From Verrucomicrobiales bacterium (GTDB lineage Bacteria; Verrucomicrobiota; Verrucomicrobiia; Limisphaerales; F1-80-MAGS106), in the NCBI GenBank assembly GCA_947487925.1, contig CANLCA010000219.1, forward strand, positions 1 through 5,819: a DNA stretch of 5,819 bases. The letters are read 5' to 3'. The position numbers and the translations under genes were made by a program. Under the pieces are notes generated by a model, which was not told the origin of the DNA, searched no databases, and worked only from the letters and a program-made list of their open reading frames with translations. Numbering within the stretch: position 1 is the first letter of the stretch; each line of letters opens with the position of its first letter. Of the stretch, positions 1 through 5,336 are shown one piece after another.

Positions 1-75
1 ATACTCACGGCACGCCTCGTCCGTCGCAAAACGCCCGTCGAAGTCCAGTTCGTCCAGTGGATAATCTTCATCCAT
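1..75 (-). CDS. IS1595-like transposase, N-terminal fragment (cut by window edge)
   Basis: Reading the minus strand from an ATG at 75-73 gives 25 codons that run off the window without a stop. The peptide begins MDEDYPLDELDFDGRF and continues ATDEACREY. The '(F)xxRFATxEACRxY' pattern is what I know from the extreme N-terminus of IS1595-family (ISXO2-like) transposases, where it precedes a zinc-ribbon 'LRWPxGxxCPxC' segment. That zinc ribbon, the DDE catalytic domain and the right inverted repeat would lie to the left of the window and cannot be seen. The other nearby ATG (71-69) is in a different frame and gives no family-like peptide. No clear ribosome binding site precedes the start. The identification rests on a short motif, so it is moderately sure at best. 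Whether the element is intact cannot be judged. Confidence 0.6.
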   Translation of the reverse strand, partial: MDEDYPLDELDFDGRFATDEACREY

Positions 76-499
76 GACCCAAACCACTACCGGTTGGGGG
101 TACTGTCGTCAATTGAATAGCCCGGTAATGCAAAATGGCACTAGATGCATCGATGGGCGTACGGACGAACCACCACTCACCCTGGAAAAAGCAGCTGAGA
201 AACCACTGATCTTCGCTAATCATCACTCATACAACAAGATGTGAAAAATAAGGATCTGGACGCTGGTTCACTGTATGGGTGAGATTCTCAGTCAGCGTAA
301 CTTCTTCACCATTAGTGTCCATTAGTGAAAATTAGTGGTTCAACTTCCGTTTTTAGGCTCACTTGACGGATCAAATGACAGTCGCAAAGGACATCTTGAA
401 ACGCGCCACGCGTTATTGTCAGCGATGATCGACCTTCAGTCGGCCAGCTCGCCACGCTGGTCTTCGGTGTAGCGTCGGGCGTGAGTTTTCAGTTATAAT
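76..499. other. Intergenic region with no gene; likely contains the IS end and a short repeat
   Basis: I see no credible coding frame in these 424 bases on either strand. The part next to the transposase start (about 76-125) should contain the promoter and terminal inverted repeat of the insertion sequence. With only one end in view I cannot place the boundary. Other structure is a three-copy ATTAGTG repeat at 311-337, a small perfect hairpin at 400-414 (AACGCG, loop CCA, CGCGTT) and a 5-bp stem at 444-460 (CCAGC / GCTGG). Neither hairpin is followed by a T-run on the minus strand, so neither is a convincing intrinsic terminator for the photolyase gene that ends at 500. Confidence 0.6.
311..337. 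repeat. Three-copy ATTAGTG repeat with exact 10-bp period
   Basis: ATTAGTG occurs at 311-317, 321-327 and 331-337, each separated by three bases (TCC, AAA), and the last copy runs into GTGGTT. I have seen similar strings of ATTAGTG / CACTAAT in intergenic DNA of environmental bacteria, but that is recollection, not a search result. The function is unknown. It resembles in design the CTCTGTG repeat at the other end of the window: three copies, with the last ending in GTGG. Confidence 0.75.
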
Positions 500-1963
500 T
501 CAGGGTTGAACACTCATCGCACTACCCTTTATTCGCGCAAAAGCTTCCAACGCCACTTCGCGCGCAATTGCGTGACTGACGACAGGATGCGGGTAATTGT
601 TTCCAAGCTCCACTCCGGCGGCAGCCAGGATCTCAGTCGGCGCAGCGTGCGGTCGATGCAGCCACTTGTCAGGAAGGTTTGCGAGTTCGGGACACCACTT
701 CCGGACATAGTTGCCGTGCGGATCACATTTCTCGCCCTGGTTCGTGGGGTTGAACACTCGGAAATACGGCGCCGCATCCGCTCCGCAGCCGGCGGTCCAT
801 TGCCAGCCCAGCGTATTCTGAGCGAGGTCGGCATCTACGAGCGTATCCCAAAAAAACCGCGCGCCCTCTTGCCAGTCGAGCAGCAAATCCTTCACGAGAA
901 AGCTCGCGACTATCATCCGCACACGATTGTGCATCCAGCCTGTCGTCCATAGTTCACGCATCCCTGCGTCCACGATGGGATATCCGGTGCGGCCCTTCCG
1001 CCACACGCGAAACCAGGCCGAGTCCTTCCTCCACCTAAAGTGTTTGAAGTCCGCACGCAATGGCTCGGTCGGTGTGTGCGGAAAGTGAAAAAGCAAGTGA
1101 TGCGCGAACTCCCGCCAGCCGATTTCGGTGAGGAATTGCGACGCGCGCCAACGCTCGACGGGCAAGCCGCGCTTCGAAGCCATTTGCCGTAAACCATGCC
1201 ACACTTGACGCGGGCTGATTTCGCCAAAGTGCAGATGTGGCGACAATCGTGACGTGCCGTTGACGTCGGGGCGGTTGCGTTGGTCGGTGTATTCGACGAA
1301 TGCTTCGCTCAGGAAATTATGGAGGCTGGCGACCGCGCCCGCCTCGCCCGGTTGCCACGCGGCGCGCAGCCCGTCCGTCCAATTGAGTTTCGACTCAAGT
1401 TCCAGCTCATCGAGCGCGAGCGACCTCGGCCACTTCGAGGGCGAGGGTATATTCTTCGGCGCCAGCAATGGTTCTGCAGGGTCGGACTTCTCAAGGCAGT
1501 GTTTCCAAAACGGCGTGAATACCTGAAACGGCTTCTTGCTCCGGTTCTGAATCGTCCAAGGTTCATGCAGCAGCGCGGCGTTGAAACTTTCGACGGCGAG
1601 ACCATCGCTACGCAAAGCTTCCTTCACCTTGGCATCGCGCGCCATGACGGCAGGTTCGTAGCGCCGATTCCAGAACACCGCGTCCGCGCCGGTTTCCTTC
1701 ACCAGCGCGCGGAGTGATTCGAGTGTCGGCCCCCGCAGGATAATGAGACGCGAACCAATTTCACGCAGCCGAGAATCCAGAGCCCGCAAAGATTGATGCA
1801 GCCACCACTGTGACGCGCCGCCAGGCGACCACGGCAGTTCCTCCTCTGGCGACCAGATGAACAGGGGCAGGACCGGCACACCACGTTCCATGGCGGCGCG
1901 CAAGGCGGGATTGTCCGCTAGGCGAAAGTCCGATCTGAACCAATGAATCGAAAGTCCGTTCAT
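500..1963 (-). CDS. phrB: Deoxyribodipyrimidine photo-lyase (class I CPD photolyase)
   Basis: This 487-aa flavoprotein is predicted to split cyclobutane pyrimidine dimers in DNA, using light absorbed by FADH- and an antenna cofactor, in the cytoplasm. The N-terminal Rossmann-like antenna domain opens with HWFRSDFRLADNPAL (residues 7-21). The C-terminal FAD-binding domain carries GTSRLSPHLHFGEIS (236-250), TGYPIVDAGMRELW (326-339) and TGWMHNRVRM (341-350). The electron-transfer tryptophans are all present as W311, W364 and W387, with exactly the 53 and 23 residue spacing of E. coli W306/W359/W382. N383 matches the flavin-contacting N378. E280, W283 and M350 match substrate-pocket residues E274, W277 and M345, which favours a repair enzyme over a cryptochrome. 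The C-terminal NPTNQGEK motif (405-412) is intact. Length is close to the E. coli enzyme (472 aa). The ATG at 1963 begins exactly at the conserved N-terminus. It lies 105 bp downstream of tspO and is probably co-transcribed with it. The antenna type (MTHF or 8-HDF) cannot be told by eye. Confidence 0.96.
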   Translation of the reverse strand: MNGLSIHWFRSDFRLADNPALRAAMERGVPVLPLFIWSPEEELPWSPGGASQWWLHQSLRALDSRLREIGSRLIILRGPTLESLRALVKETGADAVFWNRRYEPAVMARDAKVKEALRSDGLAVESFNAALLHEPWTIQNRSKKPFQVFTPFWKHCLEKSDPAEPLLAPKNIPSPSKWPRSLALDELELESKLNWTDGLRAAWQPGEAGAVASLHNFLSEAFVEYTDQRNRPDVNGTSRLSPHLHFGEISPRQVWHGLRQMASKRGLPVERWRASQFLTEIGWREFAHHLLFHFPHTPTEPLRADFKHFRWRKDSAWFRVWRKGRTGYPIVDAGMRELWTTGWMHNRVRMIVASFLVKDLLLDWQEGARFFWDTLVDADLAQNTLGWQWTAGCGADAAPYFRVFNPTNQGEKCDPHGNYVRKWCPELANLPDKWLHRPHAAPTEILAAAGVELGNNYPHPVVSHAIAREVALEAFARIKGSAMSVQP

Positions 1964-2068
1964 CTTTTTGCTGAAATTGATCCTGCTCCTGCTTCAAGAC
2001 GGCCTCAAATTGCGGGAACCAGTCGTGCGAAATTGATTACCAGTGAAGTCACTTAATGTTTCATCCAT

Positions 2069-2563
2069 TCACGGATTCAGTCGCCACAATGTGCCGTTCA
2101 ACACCGCCGCAAAACTCACCCACGCGAGATACGGCACGAGCAACCCGGCGGCGGCGCGATGCACGCCCCAAAACGCGGCTATGGTGGATGCAATTGCCAG
2201 CCACAGCAGGAGGATTTCCGCGAACGCGGCGCCCAGCCAATGCAGACCGAAGAAGAGCGGTGTCCACGCCGCGTTGAGAGCCAGTTGCGCGAGGAATAAT
2301 CCCAGCGGCCAGCGTTGCGCTGCAAAGCCTCCGCGCCTCCACACCAGCCACGCTGCCACGCCCATCATCGTGTAGAGCGCCGTCCAAACAGGCCCGAAGA
2401 TCCAGCCGGGCGGGTTCCACGAGGGCTTTTTCAGCGACGCATACCATTCGCCGGGCATGAACAGTCCGCCAAGTGTCGCCGCGCTAAAACAGAGCAGCAG
2501 CCACCCGCCGAGAGCAACCCAAATGCCCGCAGATCGAAAGAAAGGGTGAGCGAGATCGTTCAT
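2069..2563 (-). CDS. tspO: TspO/MBR family membrane protein (tryptophan-rich sensory protein)
   Basis: This 164-aa integral membrane protein belongs to the TspO / peripheral benzodiazepine receptor family, which binds tetrapyrroles and is linked to porphyrin handling and oxidative or light stress. Five hydrophobic segments are visible, at roughly residues 12-35, 55-76, 85-105, 110-131 and 137-157. Family motifs are GEWYASLKKPSWNPPGW (38-54), FGPVWTALYTMMG (56-68), LNAAWTPLFFG (96-106) and LLVPYLAWVSFAAVLN (141-156). There are ten or more tryptophans. Length is typical. I chose the ATG at 2563 because it gives the normal N-terminus (MNDLAHPFF). It also overlaps the stop of the upstream frame in an ATGA, which suggests translational coupling. 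A GTG at 2650 keeps the frame open but would add a non-homologous leader. The photolyase gene follows 105 bp downstream, and TspO with photolyase is a sensible light-stress pair. The ligand is not known here. Confidence 0.94.
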   Translation of the reverse strand: MNDLAHPFFRSAGIWVALGGWLLLCFSAATLGGLFMPGEWYASLKKPSWNPPGWIFGPVWTALYTMMGVAAWLVWRRGGFAAQRWPLGLFLAQLALNAAWTPLFFGLHWLGAAFAEILLLWLAIASTIAAFWGVHRAAAGLLVPYLAWVSFAAVLNGTLWRLNP

Positions 2564-2700
2564 GTAGACGTTTGATCCATGCCGAAGCGCCTTCGTAGCG
2601 CCTCGGCGAGAAAATCGAAAACCTTTTCGATGTCCGGTCGCACCAGCCACCCATTCAACAGCCAGTCAAACCGCACGGCGAAGCGAACGCGGTCGGGCGC
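2560..2700 (-). pseudogene. Probable C-terminal remnant of a gene upstream of tspO (SRPBCC-like?)
   Basis: The minus-strand frame ending in TGA at 2562-2560 overlaps the tspO start by four bases (ATGA), as in a coupled operon. Its last ~46 codons read like a real protein end, with WLLNGWLVRPDIEKVFDF followed by LAEALRRRFG, an amphipathic terminal helix. This loosely resembles the C-terminus of SRPBCC-family ligand-binding proteins ('...LVRxxLExIFDYR...'). I recall such proteins near photolyase and tspO genes, but cannot check it. Upstream of about 2700 the same frame stays open to 2937 but becomes a Ser/Arg/Thr-rich string with no protein character. No other frame picks up the domain cleanly. 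The simplest reading is that the 5' part was deleted or replaced and only the tail survives. A short genuine gene starting inside the frame is not excluded. Confidence 0.4.
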
Positions 2701-2961
2701 CAGCGTCGCTCGTGCCGATAGGACGGATCGAAAACAACTTCGCCGCATCGTCGGCATGGTGGACTTCCCGCGTGAACATGAAGTCGCTTCCGCCGGTCGG
2801 TGTGATGGTAGGGTGCAGGCACGAGTTCTTATTGTTGTCTGTGCCGTTGAGATGGAAACTCTTCGATCCGAGGCTGCGTAGTTGGAACGAACAGTTGCCT
2901 TGATCTTCCATTCGGTCCGATTGTCGGGAAGGTCCAATGACTCCTATTCCCCATGGCATTC
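2701..2961. other. Intergenic stretch between the beta-propeller gene and the tspO group
   Basis: These 261 bases follow the beta-propeller stop. They contain no gene I recognise and no strong hairpin with a T-run. One minus-strand frame (inside 2666-3058) reads MPWGIGVIGPSRQSDRMEDQ and then a Thr/Asn/His-rich string, without recognisable domains. The promoter of the tspO-phrB unit is expected here if the unit is transcribed on its own, but I cannot point to a convincing -35/-10 pair. Confidence 0.45.
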
Positions 2962-4437
2962 TCAGGGCGCCTTCGAGACGCTGGACCACTTGAACACCGA
3001 TAGCGCGTTCAATTCGCGAATGAACACTTGATCTCCAGCGACCGCCAGATGCGCCCAAGTCTCGGCTTCCGCCACTTTGCGACTATCAAGCAGATCAAAT
3101 GTTTGATGGTTCGCCTTCAGCAAGTGCAGCGCACCCCTCTCATCAAGGGCGAGAATCCGATCTCCTTGAGCCACGATGCTCCAGTATTTTCCGAAGGATT
3201 TCTCGCTTGTCCACAACTCGCGGCCGGTGGCCACCTCGATGGCCATCACGCGCTGGCTCTTGAGATGGTTGTAGGCGACGCCCCCGATCACCACTGGGGT
3301 GCTCATGTAACCCTGAGCCTTGTGCCGCCAGGCTTCAGTCACGGTGAACTTGCCTTCGGCTTGAGTGACGTTGAACCCGATGGTCTTGCCTCCGTAAGTG
3401 CTGGTGAACACAATGTCGCCCTCTACCACGGGCGTCAGGATGTTCATGCCACGAAACGCTTCCACCGGTTGTTCCCAAAGGACCGCGCCATTGGCGGGAT
3501 CGACTCCCGCGAGCTTCTGGCGGGTCTGCACCACGAGCTGGCGGCGGCCGGCGATCTCGGCGATCATCGGCGAGGAGAAGACGCTACCCCACATGCCACC
3601 CTTGTCTTCCAGTGTGCGCCAGATGATTTCGCCCGTGCGCTTGTTCAGCTTCAAGAAGCTCGCCCCGGCCTGCACATGCACGGCATCGCCGTCCACAAGC
3701 GGCGAGCAGACGAAACCGAAGTCCGGCGCAGGCGTTTCCAGCTTCTTCACAAAGTCCACACGCCAACGTTCTTTTCCAGTTTGAACGTCGAGGCACACGA
3801 GCACGTCGCGCATGCCGGCAACAAAGAGACTTTCCCCATCACAAGCCGGCGTGGCTCTAAGCCAGTCGCCATTGGACTTGGCGAAGAAGGGAACGGATAT
3901 CGCCCCCTCCCACTCGGTTTTCCAAAGTTCCTTGCCCGTGTTGCGATCAAGCGCTCGAACGATCTCGAACTTCTTGTCCTTTGTCTCCGTAGTAAAGACG
4001 CGGTCGCCCGAGACGATGGGACCGGAGTAGCTCGGGCCGAGTTCCATCCGCCAGGTTTGCTGCAGGTGTTTCGTGTCGAGCCGGTCGGCCCAAGCCGGCC
4101 CGATGAAATGTCCGTTGCGTTCCGGTCCGCGCCATTGGGGCCAGTCGCCGTCGGACGCAACGGTCCAGAGGGGCTGAGCACATAGCATTGCCCCTGTTAA
4201 GGCCAACTGAACCCTCGCTAGCCGGGAGGGCTGAGTTCGTTCGTTCAGACGCCTCACAATGGGTCTTAATTTCTGTTCCGCGATGAACTGGGCCTCGGTT
4301 CGCCTCAAATCATCCAGTAATTCGAAACGAAGCGAATCCAAAGTGCGCGCCTCGCGTCGAGCCAGCAGAATTCCGCATGCAACGATGCCGGTAACGACCA
4401 GCCCGCCGCAGAAGATCAGAAAGGTCCAGTCATTCAT
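2962..4437 (-). CDS. PQQ-binding-like beta-propeller repeat protein with extra N-terminal membrane segment
   Basis: This 491-aa protein has a C-terminal eight-bladed-type propeller of PQQ/BamB-like repeats. Blade signatures such as ALDRNTGKELWKTEW (162-176), CLDVQTGKERWRV (215-227), KLNKRTGEIIWRT (263-275), GVDPANGAVLWEQ (311-323) and AIEVATGRELW (399-409) recur about every 40-50 residues. DGDWPQWRGPERNGHF (96-111) marks the domain start and is typical of secreted proteins in the PVC group. Such domains are usually periplasmic scaffolds, and PQQ-dependent dehydrogenase activity cannot be assumed. The start is uncertain. ATG 4437 overlaps the upstream gene stop by 8 bp and adds a membrane helix (about residues 5-26) and a charged, cytoplasmic-looking helix (27-60). 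A GTG at 4257 would give a conventional 431-aa protein beginning at residue 61. Its signal peptide would have an RR n-region and a hydrophobic stretch at 73-95, with a cut near TVA|SDG. A TTG at 4464 is less likely. Confidence 0.85.
   Translation of the reverse strand: MNDWTFLIFCGGLVVTGIVACGILLARREARTLDSLRFELLDDLRRTEAQFIAEQKLRPIVRRLNERTQPSRLARVQLALTGAMLCAQPLWTVASDGDWPQWRGPERNGHFIGPAWADRLDTKHLQQTWRMELGPSYSGPIVSGDRVFTTETKDKKFEIVRALDRNTGKELWKTEWEGAISVPFFAKSNGDWLRATPACDGESLFVAGMRDVLVCLDVQTGKERWRVDFVKKLETPAPDFGFVCSPLVDGDAVHVQAGASFLKLNKRTGEIIWRTLEDKGGMWGSVFSSPMIAEIAGRRQLVVQTRQKLAGVDPANGAVLWEQPVEAFRGMNILTPVVEGDIVFTSTYGGKTIGFNVTQAEGKFTVTEAWRHKAQGYMSTPVVIGGVAYNHLKSQRVMAIEVATGRELWTSEKSFGKYWSIVAQGDRILALDERGALHLLKANHQTFDLLDSRKVAEAETWAHLAVAGDQVFIRELNALSVFKWSSVSKAP
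4255..4257 (-). promoter_or_regulatory. Alternative GTG start for the beta-propeller protein
   Basis: This GTG lies in frame just ahead of a basic n-region (VRRLNERTQPSRLARV) and a hydrophobic stretch ending LWTVA, a good Sec signal peptide in front of the propeller. Translation from here would give 431 residues, the usual length for this type of secreted propeller. No strong Shine-Dalgarno sequence precedes it, so initiation could depend on ribosomes arriving from the upstream frame. Confidence 0.4.
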
Positions 4438-4639
4438 CCTTAGTCGTCTGGATAGGGGCCGCAACAGCGAAACGGGCGAGAAGCGTGATTCTTACGCCCA
4501 CCCACAGAATCAGGATGCTGGGCACCCAGAGTCCGACAAAAACGCCGTAATCACGATTGACGAAAAACCAAAGGCTTACACTGGCAACGAAACTGGCAAA
4601 GGACGCCGCCAGGAAGGGATAATCGAGTTTTTGAAACAT
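4430..4639 (-). CDS. Small two-helix inner-membrane protein, function unknown
   Basis: This 69-aa protein has two hydrophobic segments (about 9-27 and 31-54) around the short polar loop VNRDYG, and a polar tail ending TTKDE. The core FVGLWVPSILIL (34-45) resembles a class of small membrane proteins I have seen in Bacteroidota and PVC genomes, but I know no function for it. The ATG at 4639 is preceded at 5 bases by an AGG (minus-strand TTAGGTATTT), a usable ribosome binding site. Its stop codon overlaps the next ATG (4437) in the string ATGAATGA, an 8-bp overlap that argues for co-translation with the beta-propeller gene. It lies 76 bp downstream of the fasciclin gene, across a terminator-like hairpin. 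Coding is supported by clean membrane topology, the ribosome binding site and the overlap. Confidence 0.78.
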   Translation of the reverse strand: MFQKLDYPFLAASFASFVASVSLWFFVNRDYGVFVGLWVPSILILWVGVRITLLARFAVAAPIQTTKDE

Positions 4640-4660
4640 AAATACCTAAGAAAGAATTAA

Positions 4661-4707
4661 GCCCGGTCAGACGGGCGGGAAGCGCGTGGCATCCGGCTTC
4701 CCACCCG
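4661..4707 (-). terminator. Terminator-like hairpin pair after the fasciclin gene
   Basis: Just past the fasciclin stop (4716) two hairpins overlap. The larger pairs 4672-4683 with 4696-4707, 12 bp with one C/A mismatch, with arms CGGGCGGGAAGC and GCTTCCCACCCG. The smaller pairs 4672-4676 with 4661-4665 (GCCCG / CGGGC, loop TCTGAC). On the minus strand the smaller hairpin is followed at once by a T-rich tract (TTAATTCTTTCTT, 4660-4648). That is the shape of an intrinsic terminator. The two hairpins compete for 4672-4676. The ribosome binding site of the 69-aa gene sits directly after the T-tract, so partial readthrough into it is possible. Confidence 0.6.
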
Positions 4708-4715
4708 GGTCTGGT

Positions 4716-5210
4716 TCAGTTGGGGAGAACAACCGTGTCGATGACGTGGATGACACCGTTGCTGGCGAGCACGTCGGTCTTCACAACCTTAGCGTTGTCC
4801 ACAGTGACGGTGCCGTCAGCGACTTTCACGTCGAGCGACTGGCCATTCACGGTCTTGGCCCTCATCGTCTTCACATCCGCTGCCATGACCTTTGCCGCCA
4901 CGACGTGGTAGGTGAGAATGGCTGCGAGTTTGGCCTTGTTCTCGGGCTTGAGCAAATCTTCGACTGTGCCCTTGGGGAGCTTGGCGAAGGCAGCGTCGGT
5001 TGGCGCGAACACGGTGAAGGGCCCCGGGCTTTGCAGCGTCTCGACCAGTCCGGCAGCTTTCACGGCGGCGACAAGGGTGTTGAAACTGCCCGCGCCGGAG
5101 GCGACGGCCACGATGTCTTTGGCCTTTTCCTTGGGCTCAGCATGAGTGAGGCCTACGAAGTTGGAAACAGCGACGATTGCAGTGAGTGTGAGAATGCGGA
5201 TGGTGTTCAT
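4716..5210 (-). CDS. Secreted fasciclin (FAS1) domain protein
   Basis: This is a 164-aa exported protein with a single FAS1 domain. Residues 1-24 form a Sec signal peptide (basic start, hydrophobic IRILTLTAIVAVSNFVGL, cut near THA|EP). The mature part begins with KAKDIVAVASGAGSFNTLV. The first FAS1 box is GPFTVFAPTDAAFAKLP (63-79), the central YHVV is at 101-104, and the second box is NGVIHVIDTVVLP (151-163). This is the standard order and length of a bacterial stand-alone fasciclin protein. FAS1 proteins act outside the cytoplasm, mostly in adhesion or as envelope-associated ligand binders, and the partner here is unknown. The ATG at 5210 is the only start that gives the signal peptide. No good Shine-Dalgarno sequence is visible. 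An AT-rich promoter region with phased repeats lies 75-125 bp upstream and a terminator-like hairpin follows the stop, so it is probably a monocistronic, regulated gene. Confidence 0.95.
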   Translation of the reverse strand: MNTIRILTLTAIVAVSNFVGLTHAEPKEKAKDIVAVASGAGSFNTLVAAVKAAGLVETLQSPGPFTVFAPTDAAFAKLPKGTVEDLLKPENKAKLAAILTYHVVAAKVMAADVKTMRAKTVNGQSLDVKVADGTVTVDNAKVVKTDVLASNGVIHVIDTVVLPN

Positions 5211-5266
5211 GGTTCGAATGGGATGTATTGTTTCCGATGGGCAGATTTTGTTGTCATCTTCAGTTT

Positions 5267-5281
5267 GCTGCCCCAGGCAGC
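5267..5281 (-). other. Perfect 6-bp hairpin in the predicted fasciclin leader
   Basis: On the minus strand GCTGCC, loop TGG, then GGCAGC forms a tight stem-loop 57-71 bp before the fasciclin ATG. If transcription starts near 5300, as the predicted promoter implies, this hairpin lies close to the 5' end of the mRNA, where such structures can stabilise transcripts. It has no T-run and is not a terminator. The function is inferred from position only. Confidence 0.4.
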
Positions 5282-5285
5282 GTTG

Positions 5286-5336
5286 AACTTGTCCATAACA
5301 TGTCTAATATTATTTAAACTGTCAATAAGTTGTCGA
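5286..5336 (-). promoter_or_regulatory. Operator-like array: four TNGACANNTT sites in two 11-bp-spaced pairs
   Basis: Read on the minus strand, TCGACAACTT (5336-5327), TTGACAGTTT (5325-5316), TAGACATGTT (5306-5297) and TGGACAAGTT (5295-5286) share TNGACANNTT. Starts are offset by 11, 19 and 11 bp. Each pair therefore lies on one helix face, and the two pairs are about 30 bp apart. On the + strand the pairs read like Pho-box-type direct repeats (CTGTCAATAAGTTGTCGA). That arrangement is known for OmpR/PhoB-type response regulators. Head-to-tail 11-bp repeats overlapping a -35 element are also known for the B12-dependent MerR-family photoreceptor CarH. No regulator gene is in the window, so the binding protein is unknown. 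The array overlaps the predicted fasciclin promoter. Confidence 0.55.
5307..5336 (-). promoter_or_regulatory. Predicted sigma-70-type promoter of the fasciclin gene
   Basis: On the minus strand TCGACA (5336-5331, five of six bases of the -35 consensus), an 18-bp spacer and TAATAT (5312-5307) make a plausible promoter. Its -10 lies in the AT-rich gap between the two operator-like pairs. A second reading uses the perfect TTGACA at 5325-5320, but the downstream hexamers at normal spacing are poor (best TGTTAT at 19 bp). Either way the phased repeats overlap the -35 region. The start site would be near 5300, giving a leader of about 90 nt. Confidence 0.45.

Noticed and set aside
311..337. ATTAGTG repeats as a CRISPR array
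   Set aside because: The repeat unit is 7 bases with 3-base linkers, far too short for CRISPR repeats and spacers, and no cas gene is present.
400..460. Hairpins at 400-414 and 444-460 as a photolyase terminator
   Set aside because: Stems are only 5-6 bp and no T-run follows on the minus strand, so I list them only within the intergenic description.
506..1717. Several + strand and shifted minus-strand open frames across the photolyase gene
   Set aside because: All overlap a full-length photolyase with intact catalytic and flavin residues. None has a recognisable domain.
2666..3058. Minus-strand 130-codon frame starting inside the end of the beta-propeller gene
   Set aside because: It overlaps the propeller C-terminus by about 97 bases and has no start context or domain. 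The stretch after MPWGIGVIG reads as non-coding.
3028..4185. Long open frame on the + strand (385 codons)
   Set aside because: It lies wholly antisense to the beta-propeller gene, has His/Ala/Gly-rich text without domains, and is explained by the codon bias of the real gene on the other strand.
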